64,000 nucleotides of DNA from Saccharicrinis sp963667815 (GCA_963667815.1 OY764021.1), one strand, 5' to 3'; positions 34,255 through 43,729 are shown, numbered from the stretch's first letter. Made by a program: numbers and translations. The notes: generated by a model not told the origin, from the letters alone.

Positions 34255-34533
34255 TCATTTGTGAAGCAAAGAATTCTTTTTAAAATCTTTTGATAGGTGA
34301 AGTACAATAAAACACATTGATTCATCCATGCTGTATTTGCTGAAATTTCTTTCAACCATAAAACACTCATCTTCTTCAATTTCATCAAGTTGTTGTACCA
34401 TTGCTCTATCTTTTATAAAATCCTCCCACTTACAGGTAAATATCTCTCCATGTACAGGAAGATGTCCCGGATTTTCAATTATAAATCCGTTTAATCCGGC
34501 ATTATCAAATTCTACTTTCAAAATGGTTTTCAT
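34255..34533 (-). CDS. Small unknown protein, minus strand
   Basis: From the ATG whose complement ends at 34533 the product is about 92 residues (MKTILKVEFDNAGLNGF...), with many Glu and Asp residues and no signal. An earlier in-frame start at 34554 adds seven residues. It is the only credible minus-strand gene in this element. An overlapping plus-strand frame has poor composition and is taken as its shadow. Confidence 0.55.
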   Translation of the reverse strand: MKTILKVEFDNAGLNGFIIENPGHLPVHGEIFTCKWEDFIKDRAMVQQLDEIEEDECFMVERNFSKYSMDESMCFIVLHLSKDFKKNSLLHK

Positions 34534-34716
34534 CCTTAAAAATGCTTTATACAAAGTGCTAAATATACCCTGTTTGTTTCTTTTTATTGCTCGTTTTTCA
34601 AAAAATGGCTTTCAATTCATTACTTTTACAGCAAATAATAATATAAAACTGAAAATTTGATATAAACAAAAAAGGAAGCGAACATATAATCTTAAAATAT
34701 TAAGACTTAATCTCTT

Positions 34717-34814
34717 GTAACTAAAAATCGCCAAATTTTATAATCGCAATGAGAGTGAGTACGGGCGTGGCCTGTGCTGCTTTGCGATTGGGTGTTTGGC
34801 GATACCTTAGTTAC
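34717..34814. ncRNA. Large three-block hairpin, structured RNA or DNA element
   Basis: Three perfect stem blocks nest in order: GTAACTAA/TTAGTTAC (34717-34724 with 34807-34814), ATCGCCAAA/TTTGGCGAT (34727-34735 with 34795-34803) and AATCGCAA/TTGCGATT (34742-34749 with 34782-34789). They enclose a GC-rich loop of 32 bases in an otherwise AT-rich spacer. It could be a regulatory RNA, a leader of the next gene or a folded DNA site for replication or transfer. Confidence 0.5.
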
Positions 34815-34855
34815 GAGTGGTTTCAGTGCCACGCTTCTTTTTAATACAATTCAGA

Positions 34856-35164
34856 ATGAAAGATTTATATGTTTGGTTACAAAGTGAGGTAAATGAATCG
34901 CTTGAATTATTAGATAACGAAATCATAAAGGATGGAGCTGATGAAATTGTCTTTTCGTCAAGTAAGGAGTTCCTGATAAAAAGCAAAGAAGTATTGAATA
35001 GAATGGTTGACCTGTTATCTGAATTCGACTTGGATATAATGAAGCTGATAAATCTGATTGCCAAACTAAAAACAGAGGATAATGATGCCGATGAAGATGT
35101 CATTATTCAATCTATGATTCTGAAAATGTTGGAAACAAGCTCCTTTGAAACCAAATCTCGCTAA
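34856..35164 (+). CDS. Small acidic helical protein of unknown function
   Basis: The ATG at 34856 gives a 102-residue acidic, all-helical protein (MKDLYVWLQSEVNES...). A GTG 39 bases upstream is less likely, because it lies at the end of the large hairpin. No family is recognised. A short terminator-like hairpin follows about 85 bases after the stop codon. Confidence 0.6.
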   Translation: MKDLYVWLQSEVNESLELLDNEIIKDGADEIVFSSSKEFLIKSKEVLNRMVDLLSEFDLDIMKLINLIAKLKTEDNDADEDVIIQSMILKMLETSSFETKSR

Positions 35165-35203
35165 TTTTTTTCTATCTTTATATAGCTAATTGTCAAGGGT
35201 ATA

Positions 35204-35677
35204 ATGTTTTTAATTATGCCCAATATATATTCCAATTCATTAAAAATGAGCCTCCTATCGAGGCTTTTCGTGTTTATAGCCTTTTATGGTTTTACTATTT
35301 ATTGCGTTATTTTTTGTTTTGTTCTGTGCAATACACTGGTAATATGGAGGTATTCTCATGGTATTACCTACTTTTTTCAAAAGCCATCTTTTTTTTCAAA
35401 AAAACATCTCAAATTAGTCTTCAAAACTCCACATACTTTGGCAAGTTGGCAGGAATTATTTGAATGCTTGATAAACCAGATAAAAAGCTCTCGTTATTTT
35501 TCCCAATACTCAAAAAAGCCTTTAAAATATTCTCTTAAAGTCCTCAAAAGCAGTCTGTATAAGCTAAAAAGTATTCAAAAGACTTCAAAAGCAGTTGATT
35601 TAAACTATACAAGACTGCTTTACTCAATATTTCAGGTGCGTTCTCGCTCATTTTTCAACCCAAATCCAACGCTATGA
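35204..35677 (+). CDS. Doubtful basic membrane-tail protein
   Basis: This 157-residue frame has one hydrophobic segment (about 20-50) and a very Lys- and Ser-rich remainder. Its stop overlaps the next start in an ATGA, which speaks for it. A terminator-like hairpin inside its first 22 codons and the skewed composition speak against it. It may be real only from an internal start. Confidence 0.3.
   Translation: MFLIMPNIYSNSLKMSLLSRLFVFIAFYGFTIYCVIFCFVLCNTLVIWRYSHGITYFFQKPSFFSKKHLKLVFKTPHTLASWQELFECLINQIKSSRYFSQYSKKPLKYSLKVLKSSLYKLKSIQKTSKAVDLNYTRLLYSIFQVRSRSFFNPNPTL
35249..35268 (+). terminator. Terminator-like hairpin
   Basis: AGCCTC (35249-35254) pairs with GAGGCT (35260-35265) across a five-base loop, followed by TTT. 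It is well placed to end transcription from the 34856 gene. Confidence 0.5.
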
Positions 35678-35907
35678 TAATACGCAGAACCATATTAAAA
35701 CAGGATTTGGTAAAAAAACTTTACCCTGATAGCGTTTCAGTTGATGCAGCTATGCAACAATTACGAAGAGATATTGAATTGTGTCCTCAATTAAAAGAGC
35801 AGATTGCAAATAAAGGACACACAAAACGCCACTATTACAATAAACAACAACTCCTCTTAATCTTAGAACATTTTTGTATAACACATGAAGAATTTGAACA
35901 GCTATGA
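35674..35907 (+). CDS. DUF4248-like small protein
   Basis: The 77-residue protein resembles DUF4248 proteins of Bacteroidota mobile elements: ILKQDLVKKLYPDSVSVDAAMQQLRRDIELCPQL fits the family's helix pattern, in which LA..YFP is followed by a conserved Leu-x-x-x-[IL] and a late Pro-x-Leu. It probably binds DNA by a winged-helix-like fold, but that is inference. Its stop overlaps the next start by four bases. Confidence 0.6.
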   Translation: MIIRRTILKQDLVKKLYPDSVSVDAAMQQLRRDIELCPQLKEQIANKGHTKRHYYNKQQLLLILEHFCITHEEFEQL

Positions 35908-36254
35908 AATATTTCAATGACATAAGCGATTTAGACAAAGCTAAGCTACACTACCGAAATTTAGCAAAGCAACTACACCCCGATATGGGCGGAACTTCTG
36001 GTGACTTTCAGGAGATGCAAGCAGAATACAAAGAATTTCTTTTAAATATGCAGCAAAAAAGTAAGGTTGTTACTCCTTCACCGAATAGTACCTCGGAGGA
36101 AAAGGAATTGATAAACGAATTAAGAAAGCTTGCTAAAGCCCTGATAAAAAATCAAGTGCCACAAAATTACTTACGGCAGAAAATGCAAACAATGGATTCC
36201 CCATTAAAAAGTGGCTTACTAAAAGGTATTGTGAGTTTTTTAGATGGCTTATAA
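35904..36254 (+). CDS. J-domain protein
   Basis: The 116-residue protein opens with a short J-domain: helix II AKLHYRNLAKQ, the HPD signature at residues 25-27 and a following DFQEMQAEYKEFL helix. The rest is a coiled helix. J-domains recruit Hsp70 (DnaK). Phage and plasmid J-proteins often help remodel replication complexes. It is translationally coupled to the DUF4248-like gene, but no dnaK lies nearby. Confidence 0.85.
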   Translation: MKYFNDISDLDKAKLHYRNLAKQLHPDMGGTSGDFQEMQAEYKEFLLNMQQKSKVVTPSPNSTSEEKELINELRKLAKALIKNQVPQNYLRQKMQTMDSPLKSGLLKGIVSFLDGL

Positions 36255-36294
36255 TTGTATATGTCTAAAATGTGTTTCTTGTTTTATCAAACTT

Positions 36295-36329
36295 TGCAAC
36301 ACTATTGCACAAACTTTTTTGTAGATTTG
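36295..36329 (+). promoter_or_regulatory. Fur-type box and -7 element before the His-rich gene
   Basis: TGCAACA-C-TATTGCA (36295-36309) is a 7-1-7 dyad with six of seven pairs matching. TAGATTTG (36322-36329), a TAnnTTTG -7 box, starts 12 bases after it. The same arrangement is found before the TonB receptor gene at 44630. Confidence 0.7.
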
Positions 36330-36357
36330 ACGTTTAATTAGAAGTAAAGAATAAATA

Positions 36358-36783
36358 ATGAGAAATAAAACAGCATTTATATTTGTATTGTTAGCCAACA
36401 TGGTTATGTTGGCTCATGCTGTTATTCCTCACCACCATCATTCAGAAACGCCAGTAGAAATTGCTGTTGAATGTACTGATACTAATCATGAAGAACACAC
36501 ACATCATGAAAGGATGCCTTTTTGTGATGATGACCATGAACAAGGAGAAATTGCGCCCTGTATTTTAACAGCAGCAATGTTAACTCCAAATAATCAGTTT
36601 AGATATAATACATCTTTGGAGCAAATTTCTACTTCTGACATACTACTTTTTACATTATTAGTTTTTAATTATAATGCTATTGCAGATGACATTCCCAATG
36701 CTGTAGCAGAAATTGAAAACATTCCCCTTTATTCCAGATTATTAGTTTCATCTCAAGGACTAAGAGCACCCCCTGTTTGTTAA
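36358..36783 (+). CDS. Secreted His-rich protein (DUF6769-like)
   Basis: A signal peptide (about residues 1-20) is followed by HHHHSE and several His, Cys and acidic clusters (HEEHTHHER, CDDDHEQ), typical of a periplasmic metal buffer. The C-terminal half is hydrophobic near residues 95-112 and ends in PPVC. Similar small proteins precede metal efflux operons in Bacteroidota. It begins the Czc-like block and has a Fur-type box in its promoter. Confidence 0.65.
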   Translation: MRNKTAFIFVLLANMVMLAHAVIPHHHHSETPVEIAVECTDTNHEEHTHHERMPFCDDDHEQGEIAPCILTAAMLTPNNQFRYNTSLEQISTSDILLFTLLVFNYNAIADDIPNAVAEIENIPLYSRLLVSSQGLRAPPVC

Positions 36784-36930
36784 ATTTTAAATTTTACAGA
36801 GTATAATTCTTGCCTTTTCTTCAATGGGCTTATAGATACATGTTCTGTAATATGGCTGAATCAGTCAATATGTTTTGCTGAATGGCAGAACCATATTCCG
36901 ATTTTTTAAAATTTAATAAAACAGAAAAAA

Positions 36931-38358
36931 ATGAATATCAAAATTATAGGTATAGCATTGCTAAGTTTAATTTATGTAGCATGTAACCAAAGCAATAGCA
37001 ATAAAGAACATAATCAAAGTGTAGAAAGTCATGAAGGTCACGACCATGGAGAACATGAGGGACATAATCATGAGGGACACGACCATAGCGACCATGAAGG
37101 GCATAATCACGATGAAGAAAGTCATGAAGGACATGACCATGAATCAGAAGCACATGAAGACCATTCATGCGATGACCATAATCATGAGGTTGAAGAAGGA
37201 CATGACGGTCATGACCACGAAGACCATGAAGGCCACAATCATGACGAGGATGACCATAGCGACCATGAAGGTCATAATCATGATGAAGAAAGTCATGAGG
37301 GACATGACCATGCAGAAGAGAGCAACCATTCTGATGAAATTTCTTTTTCAAAAGAGCAGGCTAAAATGGCTAAACTCGAATTAGAAAATGTTAGCTCTGG
37401 AACCTTTCATTATGTGATTAAAACAAGTGGAAAAATACAAGCTTCGCAAGGTGATGAAGCAACAATTGTTGCCACTTCAAATGGTATTGTATCTTTTGTC
37501 AACCCATCCATTTCTGAAGGTTATTATATTAAGTCAGGTGAAGTAATTGTTAATGTTTCGGCAAAGAAAATATTAGATGGAGACCCGGTTGAAAAGGCGA
37601 AAATTGCATTTGAAACAGCAGAAAAAGAGATGAAACGTGCTGATGAGCTTGTTGATGACAAGATTATATCAGCTAAAGACTATGAGCAGATAAAAATGCG
37701 CTATGAAACTGCAAAAACGACTTATCAAGCGCAGTCAGCAAACACTTCCTCGGATGGTGTTAGAATAAAATCTCCAATTTCAGGGTATATAAAGAATCGA
37801 CTTGTAGCGCAAGGTGAATATGTCACAGTTGGACAAGCTATTGCAACTATTTCTCAGAATCAAAAACTGCAATTAAAAGCAGAGGTATCTGAAAAAAACT
37901 ACAAGTTGCTTAAAAACATCGTCAATGCAAATTTTAAAACTGCTTATGATGATGTGTTATATAAGCTTTCAGATTTGAATGGACGTTTACTTTCTTATGG
38001 ACGTACTTCAGGGCAGCAATCATTTTTTATTCCTGTAACATTTGAGTTTGACAATATTGGTGATATAATTCCTGGTTCCTTCACCGAAATATATTTAATG
38101 GCGAACCCTCAAAAAAATGTACTTACCATTCCAGTATCATCACTTACCGAAGAGCAAGGTCTTTATTTTGTTTATACACAGATAGAAGAAGAGATTTTCA
38201 AAAAACAAGAAGTAAGTCTTGGTCAAAATAATGGTGAACGAGTACACATCATTTCCGGCTTAAATGAAGGAGATAAAGTTGTAACCAATGGTGTATATCA
38301 GGTAAAACTGGCAGCTACTTCATCGGTGATGCCTGAAGGGCATGGTCATAGTCATTAA
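36931..38358 (+). CDS. Membrane fusion protein of metal RND efflux, with His-rich domain
   Basis: A lipoprotein signal with lipobox YVAC (lipidated Cys18) is followed by a 100-residue segment dominated by His, Asp, Glu and Gly (about 28-132). It is built of repeated HEGH(N/D)HDEESHEGHDH-like units. From about residue 140 the HlyD/CusB scaffold follows: barrel-sandwich hybrid (ATIVATSNGIVSFVNPSISEGYYIKSG), a helical hairpin near 220-260 and a beta-barrel. The protein links the inner-membrane pump to the outer-membrane channel. The His-rich part probably binds Zn, Ni or Cu in the periplasm. The pump gene starts 18 bases downstream. Confidence 0.88.
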   Translation: MNIKIIGIALLSLIYVACNQSNSNKEHNQSVESHEGHDHGEHEGHNHEGHDHSDHEGHNHDEESHEGHDHESEAHEDHSCDDHNHEVEEGHDGHDHEDHEGHNHDEDDHSDHEGHNHDEESHEGHDHAEESNHSDEISFSKEQAKMAKLELENVSSGTFHYVIKTSGKIQASQGDEATIVATSNGIVSFVNPSISEGYYIKSGEVIVNVSAKKILDGDPVEKAKIAFETAEKEMKRADELVDDKIISAKDYEQIKMRYETAKTTYQAQSANTSSDGVRIKSPISGYIKNRLVAQGEYVTVGQAIATISQNQKLQLKAEVSEKNYKLLKNIVNANFKTAYDDVLYKLSDLNGRLLSYGRTSGQQSFFIPVTFEFDNIGDIIPGSFTEIYLMANPQKNVLTIPVSSLTEEQGLYFVYTQIEEEIFKKQEVSLGQNNGERVHIISGLNEGDKVVTNGVYQVKLAATSSVMPEGHGHSH

Positions 38359-38376
38359 TCCAAAACCGGAATTATC

Positions 38377-41300
38377 ATGTTGAATAAAATCATAAAATTT
38401 TCGCTAAACAACCGAATGGTTGTATTAGTATCATCAATCCTATTATTGTTAGCAGGCTTATATACTGCTAAAAATATGGAGGTAGATGTATTTCCAGACT
38501 TGAATGCACCAACTGTAGTAGTAATGACCGAAGCAGCAGGAATGGCTCCGGAAGAAGTTGAACGTTTGGTCTCATTCCCTGTAGAAACTGCTCTAAATGG
38601 TGCAACAGACGTTCGCCGTGTACGCTCTTCATCAACAACAGGTTTTTCAGTTGTTTGGGTAGAGTTTGATTGGGGCACTGATATTTACATAGCCAGACAA
38701 ATTGTTTCTGAAAAATTGGCAATTGTAAAAGATGCTTTACCTCGAAATGTTGGCAATCCCACTTTAGGGCCTCAGTCATCAATTTTGGGAGAAGTAATGA
38801 TAATAGGTCTAACATCAGATACAACATCATTACAAGATTTGCGCACATTAGCAGATTGGACATTGCGCCCAAGATTACTTTCTACCGGAGGGGTAGCACA
38901 GGTAACCGTTTTAGGTGGTGAAATCAAGGAATATCAGATTTTGCTGAATCCCGAAAAAATGAAGCATTATAATGTTGGGATGGATGAAGTAATTGAAGTG
39001 GTTCAGGATATGAACTTAAATGCTTCGGGAGGAATCCTGTACGAATACGGGAATGAGTTCATTATTCGTGGCGCACTATCAACAAATAAATTATCTGAAC
39101 TAGGTAAGGCTGTTGTAAAAACAATAAATGATGTGCCTATATTAATTGAAAATGTGGCAGATGTCCAAATTGGCAACAAAGCACCAAAGTTAGGGATGGC
39201 TTCAAATCGGGCAAAAGCAGCAGTGTTACTAACGGTAACTAAACAGCCCTCTACCAGTACGCTCGATTTAACTGATAAATTGGATGAATCATTAACTGAG
39301 ATACAACGAACCTTACCTGCCGATGTGAAAATCGCAACCGACATTTTTAGACAGGCTCGTTTTATCGACAACTCCATAAATAATGTACAGAAAGCTCTTT
39401 TAGAGGGTGGAATATTTGTGATTATAATCTTGATAATATTCCTTATGAATATTCGTACAACCGTTATTTCATTGGTTACAATTCCTCTTGCATTTGTGAG
39501 TACGATTTTAGCTTTAAAATTTATGGGGTTAACAATTAACACCATGAGTTTAGGTGGTATGGCAATTGCTATTGGTTCTTTAGTCGATGATGCAATTGTA
39601 GATGTAGAGAATGTTTTTAAACGCTTAAGAGAAAACAGGCTAAAGCCAAAAGGTGAGCAAAAAAGTGTAATGACTGTTGTATACGATGCATCAAAAGAAG
39701 TAAGGATGCCAATCTTGAATTCAACTCTTATTATTATTGTAAGTTTTGTCCCCCTATTTTTTCTCTCCGGTATGGAAGGGCGTTTGCTTGTTCCGCTTGG
39801 AGTAGCATTTATTGTGGCTTTGATAGCATCAACTGTGGTTGCTCTAACAATAACGCCAGTATTATGTAGCTTATTATTAGGTAAACCAACAAAAGGAAAT
39901 ACAAGCGAAAAAGAACCATTTGTTGTTCGAAAACTTAAAATTGTTTACGAAAAAGCTTTAAGATGGGTGCTGATACATAAAAAGGTGACTTTGGGTACAA
40001 CAGGTGTTTTACTTGTTGCAACTATAATTGTATTTTCCTCTTTAGGACGCAGCTTTCTACCCTCTTTTAATGAAGGCTCATTTACGATTAATGTAAGCAC
40101 TTTGCCCGGTATTTCATTGGAAGAATCGGATAAAATGGGAAGAGCTACTGAGCAAATTCTATTATCTGTTCCCGAAATTCAAACCGTAGCAAGAAAAACA
40201 GGTCGTGCCGAGCTAGACGAACATGCACTAGGGGTTAATGTTTCTGAGATTGAAGCTCCCTTTCTTCTTGATGAACGCTCCAAAGATGAAGTGTTAGCAG
40301 AATTACGTGAAAAGCTAAAGCTTATACCAGGTGTAAATATTGAGATAGGACAACCTATATCGCATCGTATTGATGCTATGTTATCAGGCACACGAGCCAA
40401 TATTGCAATTAAATTATTTGGTACAGATTTGAATAAAATGTTTGAATTGGGTAATCAAATAAAAGCTTCCATTGAAGGTATTGAAGGTATCGGAGATTTA
40501 AACGTTGAACAGCAGATACAGCGACCTCAATTAAAAATTGAGCCAAAACGTGAGGTAATGGCTAAATATGGAATTACGCTTCCTGAATTTGCAGAAGTAG
40601 TTAATGTAATGCTTGCAGGCGAAGTGGTATCAATGGTTTACGAAGGTAATAAATCATTCGACCTTACATTAAAGGTTAATGATGAAAGCCGGGCAACATC
40701 AGACCGCATAAAGGAGCTTATGGTAGATGCAAATGGAAAGAAAATACCATTAAGCACTATCGCAACAATAAGTTCCACTACTGGCCCAAATACAATAAAC
40801 AGGGAAAACGTAATGCGAAAAATCGTAGTCTCAGTAAACATTGCTGAACGTGATTTAAGAGGAGTAGTAAACGATATTCAAAAGAAAGTGAATGACGAAA
40901 TATCACTACCAGAAGGTTATCATATTCAATACGGTGGTCAGTTTGAGAGTGAACAAGCAGCTTCACGAACATTGCTAATTACTTCTATATTTTCAATAAT
41001 GGCAATTTTCCTTCTGTTATTCAATCAATTTCGAAATGTGACTCAATCTACGGTAGTAATGTTAAACCTACCATTGGCATTGATTGGTGGTGTATTTGCC
41101 ATCTATTTTTCAAGTGGAATTATAAGTATTCCATCTATTATTGGTTTTATTTCGCTTTTTGGAATTGCTACTCGTAATGGTATGCTACTTATATCAAGGT
41201 ATAACGACCTGCACCACGAAGGGTTTTCTGCAATGGAAAGTGTTATGCATGGTTCTCTCGACCGCTTAAACCCAATTTTAATGACCGCATTATCATCGGG

Positions 41301-41493
41301 ACTTGCTCTACTACCACTTGCATTAGGGGGTGAATTGCCTGGCAACGAAATTCAAAGCCCAATGGCAAAAGTTATATTGGGAGGATTACTGACATCAACT
41401 CTATTGAATGGATTTATTATTCCTGTCATGTACCTTATAACCAGCAAGCAAGCTGATTTGGAGACTACTACAGAAGAATTAATGACTGATTAA
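38377..41493 (+). CDS. Heavy-metal RND efflux pump (CzcA/CusA family)
   Basis: The 1038-residue permease has normal length and 12 helices. TM4 contains GMAIAIGSLVDDAIVDVENVF, with the acidic pair needed for proton relay. The porter domains and the late motif GIATRNGMLLISRYNDL are those of heavy-metal (HME) RND pumps. Substrate type (Zn/Co/Cd/Ni versus Cu/Ag) cannot be fixed by eye. The His-rich partner and neighbouring CDF genes favour divalent cations. It lies in the order MFP-pump-channel. Confidence 0.9.
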   Translation: MLNKIIKFSLNNRMVVLVSSILLLLAGLYTAKNMEVDVFPDLNAPTVVVMTEAAGMAPEEVERLVSFPVETALNGATDVRRVRSSSTTGFSVVWVEFDWGTDIYIARQIVSEKLAIVKDALPRNVGNPTLGPQSSILGEVMIIGLTSDTTSLQDLRTLADWTLRPRLLSTGGVAQVTVLGGEIKEYQILLNPEKMKHYNVGMDEVIEVVQDMNLNASGGILYEYGNEFIIRGALSTNKLSELGKAVVKTINDVPILIENVADVQIGNKAPKLGMASNRAKAAVLLTVTKQPSTSTLDLTDKLDESLTEIQRTLPADVKIATDIFRQARFIDNSINNVQKALLEGGIFVIIILIIFLMNIRTTVISLVTIPLAFVSTILALKFMGLTINTMSLGGMAIAIGSLVDDAIVDVENVFKRLRENRLKPKGEQKSVMTVVYDASKEVRMPILNSTLIIIVSFVPLFFLSGMEGRLLVPLGVAFIVALIASTVVALTITPVLCSLLLGKPTKGNTSEKEPFVVRKLKIVYEKALRWVLIHKKVTLGTTGVLLVATIIVFSSLGRSFLPSFNEGSFTINVSTLPGISLEESDKMGRATEQILLSVPEIQTVARKTGRAELDEHALGVNVSEIEAPFLLDERSKDEVLAELREKLKLIPGVNIEIGQPISHRIDAMLSGTRANIAIKLFGTDLNKMFELGNQIKASIEGIEGIGDLNVEQQIQRPQLKIEPKREVMAKYGITLPEFAEVVNVMLAGEVVSMVYEGNKSFDLTLKVNDESRATSDRIKELMVDANGKKIPLSTIATISSTTGPNTINRENVMRKIVVSVNIAERDLRGVVNDIQKKVNDEISLPEGYHIQYGGQFESEQAASRTLLITSIFSIMAIFLLLFNQFRNVTQSTVVMLNLPLALIGGVFAIYFSSGIISIPSIIGFISLFGIATRNGMLLISRYNDLHHEGFSAMESVMHGSLDRLNPILMTALSSGLALLPLALGGELPGNEIQSPMAKVILGGLLTSTLLNGFIIPVMYLITSKQADLETTTEELMTD

Positions 41494-41504
41494 AAATTAG
41501 GACA

Positions 41505-42683
41505 ATGAAAAAAATAATTATAACAATAGTTTCTGCAATATCAGTTTTCACTGTCTATTCTCAGGCTAGTTTAGATTCGGTGTTGGCTGAAATTGAAAGA
41601 AATAACACGACATTGGCAGCATATCGCAGTAATGCCGATGCCGATAAAATGAGTAATAGAACAGGTTTAATGCCGGATAATCCCGAAGTTGCGTTTAACT
41701 ATTTGTGGGGAAATCCTGACCAAATTGGAAACAGAACCGACCTTGCTATTACTCAATCGTTCGATTTTCCAACTGCTTATGTGTATAAATCTCAACTTGC
41801 TGATATGAAAAACGAGCAAGTAGAGATGGAATACAAAAAACAACGGTACGATGTTTTGTTACAAGCAAAGCTTATTTGCTCCGAATTAACATACTTGAAC
41901 GCTTTACATGCAGAATACCAAAAACGCTTCAGCAATGACTTAAAGATTGCCAATTCTTATAACAAGCGAATGAAAGTGGGTGACGCAACAGTTCTTGAGC
42001 ACAATAAGGCGCAGTCAAGCTTGTTAAATACCGAGAAAAAATTGGAACAAATTAGTATTGCTCGGAATGCTGCAATGCAACAATTAGCAGCTTTAAACGC
42101 AGGACAAATTATAAGTTTTAATGATAGCGTTTTTTCGACCAATATTATTGAAGCTGATTTTGAGAAATGGTATGCACAAGCTGCAAATTATAATCCGATG
42201 CTAAATTGGCTAAAACAGGAAATTGCCATTTCATCAAAGGAAAAACAACTCCAGGTAGCACAGAATTTGCCAAAACTTAATGCTGGATATATGAGCGAAA
42301 AAGTTGTAGGAGAACAATTTCAGGGAGTTACCTTGGGTGTATCAATACCACTATGGGGAAATAAAAACACTGTAAAGTATGCTAAACTAAAAACAGAAGC
42401 GATTAATAGCATGGAGGCTGATGCTAAAGTTCAGTTCTATAACGAAATGAAAACACTACACAGCAAAGCAATAGCTTTACAGACTAGTTTAACCGATTTC
42501 AAACAACGCATTACAGGCAATGCCATTCTCGAATTATATGAGAAGGCTATGCTTAAAGGAGAGATTTCTATATCTGAATACTATTTTGAACTAATGGTTT
42601 ATTACGATAACAAGGAAGAACTTCTGAATATGGAAAAAGAATTGCAGTTCACTTTGGCAAATCTTAATCAGTATAACTTATAG
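41505..42683 (+). CDS. Outer-membrane efflux channel of the TolC/CzcC family
   Basis: A signal peptide (about residues 1-20, ending VYSQ) is followed by a 370-residue alpha-helical TolC-like repeat structure, with the usual NPE and Leu-rich heptads (SFDFPTAYVYKSQL). It is shorter than E. coli TolC but normal for CzcC-type proteins. It begins 12 bases after the pump gene and completes a tripartite exporter. Confidence 0.88.
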   Translation: MKKIIITIVSAISVFTVYSQASLDSVLAEIERNNTTLAAYRSNADADKMSNRTGLMPDNPEVAFNYLWGNPDQIGNRTDLAITQSFDFPTAYVYKSQLADMKNEQVEMEYKKQRYDVLLQAKLICSELTYLNALHAEYQKRFSNDLKIANSYNKRMKVGDATVLEHNKAQSSLLNTEKKLEQISIARNAAMQQLAALNAGQIISFNDSVFSTNIIEADFEKWYAQAANYNPMLNWLKQEIAISSKEKQLQVAQNLPKLNAGYMSEKVVGEQFQGVTLGVSIPLWGNKNTVKYAKLKTEAINSMEADAKVQFYNEMKTLHSKAIALQTSLTDFKQRITGNAILELYEKAMLKGEISISEYYFELMVYYDNKEELLNMEKELQFTLANLNQYNL

Positions 42684-42711
42684 AAAAGAGCGGAATTCGT
42701 TCCGCCTTTTC
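42683..42711 (+). terminator. Terminator with a UUCG tetraloop after the Czc operon
   Basis: GAAAAG-A-GCGGAA (from 42683), loop TTCG (42696-42699) and TTCCGC-CTTTTC form a 12-pair stem with one bulge. It ends the efflux operon. Confidence 0.75.
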
Positions 42712-42768
42712 ATCTGAAAAAGAAATTGCATAAATGGAGAAAAATAATTCACCTTAAAATACATTATC

Positions 42769-43716
42769 ATGAAAAATAATATTAAAATATTAGCAGTGAT
42801 TGTTTCAATGATAATCACAGGTGCAGCAAACGCACAGTATTCGATAAAACAGAATAAAATAACTAGTGTGCAACAACTAGATAAGGTTGCATATTTTGAA
42901 TTAAGCCAGTTATCAGACAAACAAATAAGATTTTATAAAAAACAAGGAATAGAAAAAGAGATTCAGGAACGATATCGAAAAGAAAACGACTTTTTAACAA
43001 ACCTGATTTCTAAAAATTGGAATAATATAGACAAACCTAAAGGCTTATCTACATCAGAACTTAATGAGAAAATAAAGAACAAAGACGGTGTGTGGTATAT
43101 CTCATTAAAAAAACACTCTGATAAATTCTTTGACCGCAGGGTGGTTAAAAAGAACTATTATTTTTATTACTCTCATTATCAAATATCGTTGCATAACGAT
43201 AATAAGGAAGTTTTGAGTATTCCTTTAGTCGATGAAGAACTATCTGAATTAAATGCTGAGTTTGCCATTCAACAAATTCAAAATTTCATTAGTCAGTCTG
43301 CACAATATAAGAATCAGAGGTTATATGCAAAAGAAGTTAACCAAGGTGCAGGGTTATTATCAAATAAGACCTTGTTAATACCACAAAAACTAACGAATTA
43401 CTCAGAAGAATATTTAAGCACTTTATTTCAAGGTAAAGTTAAGGTTGTTCCGGAGACAGAAATAATTGATGCTGTAGATGCAAAAGATTCGACAAAAGCC
43501 TATTTGCTTATTACTATTAATGACATTTCCGATAATCCTTCATTCAATCATTTAATAATTGATTGTGAAACCAATACTCCAGCGTTAATTTATAGAAATT
43601 CATCAGCGTACTCAAAACCTTGTAAGCATTCATGCATTGTTCATCATCACAATGAGAATATGGAGTTTTTATTTGGTTTCCATTTCAAGAAGTACCATAA
43701 GATGATTAAATCATAG
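42769..43716 (+). CDS. Secreted protein with Cys/His-rich tail, unknown
   Basis: A signal peptide (about residues 1-24, ending NAQ) precedes a 290-residue protein with repeated strand-helix segments. The C-terminus carries CKHSCIVHHHNENMEF and a final HFKKYHKM, which may bind a metal. No family is recognised. It sits between the efflux operon and a gene for a TRASH-like protein, so a role in metal handling is plausible. Confidence 0.6.
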   Translation: MKNNIKILAVIVSMIITGAANAQYSIKQNKITSVQQLDKVAYFELSQLSDKQIRFYKKQGIEKEIQERYRKENDFLTNLISKNWNNIDKPKGLSTSELNEKIKNKDGVWYISLKKHSDKFFDRRVVKKNYYFYYSHYQISLHNDNKEVLSIPLVDEELSELNAEFAIQQIQNFISQSAQYKNQRLYAKEVNQGAGLLSNKTLLIPQKLTNYSEEYLSTLFQGKVKVVPETEIIDAVDAKDSTKAYLLITINDISDNPSFNHLIIDCETNTPALIYRNSSAYSKPCKHSCIVHHHNENMEFLFGFHFKKYHKMIKS

Positions 43717-43729
43717 TCTTCTAATTATT

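Noticed and set aside
34328..34660. 110-codon plus-strand frame opposite the 34255 gene
   Set aside because: It is Ser- and Phe-rich, like an antisense shadow, and runs into a non-coding spacer.
36944..37384. His- and Leu-rich frames in the other two frames of the efflux adaptor's repeat
   Set aside because: They arise from the repetitive codons of the His-rich segment and stop where the repeat ends.
38468..38872. Minus-strand Leu-rich frame at the start of the CzcA-like gene
   Set aside because: It is antisense to conserved RND coding sequence.
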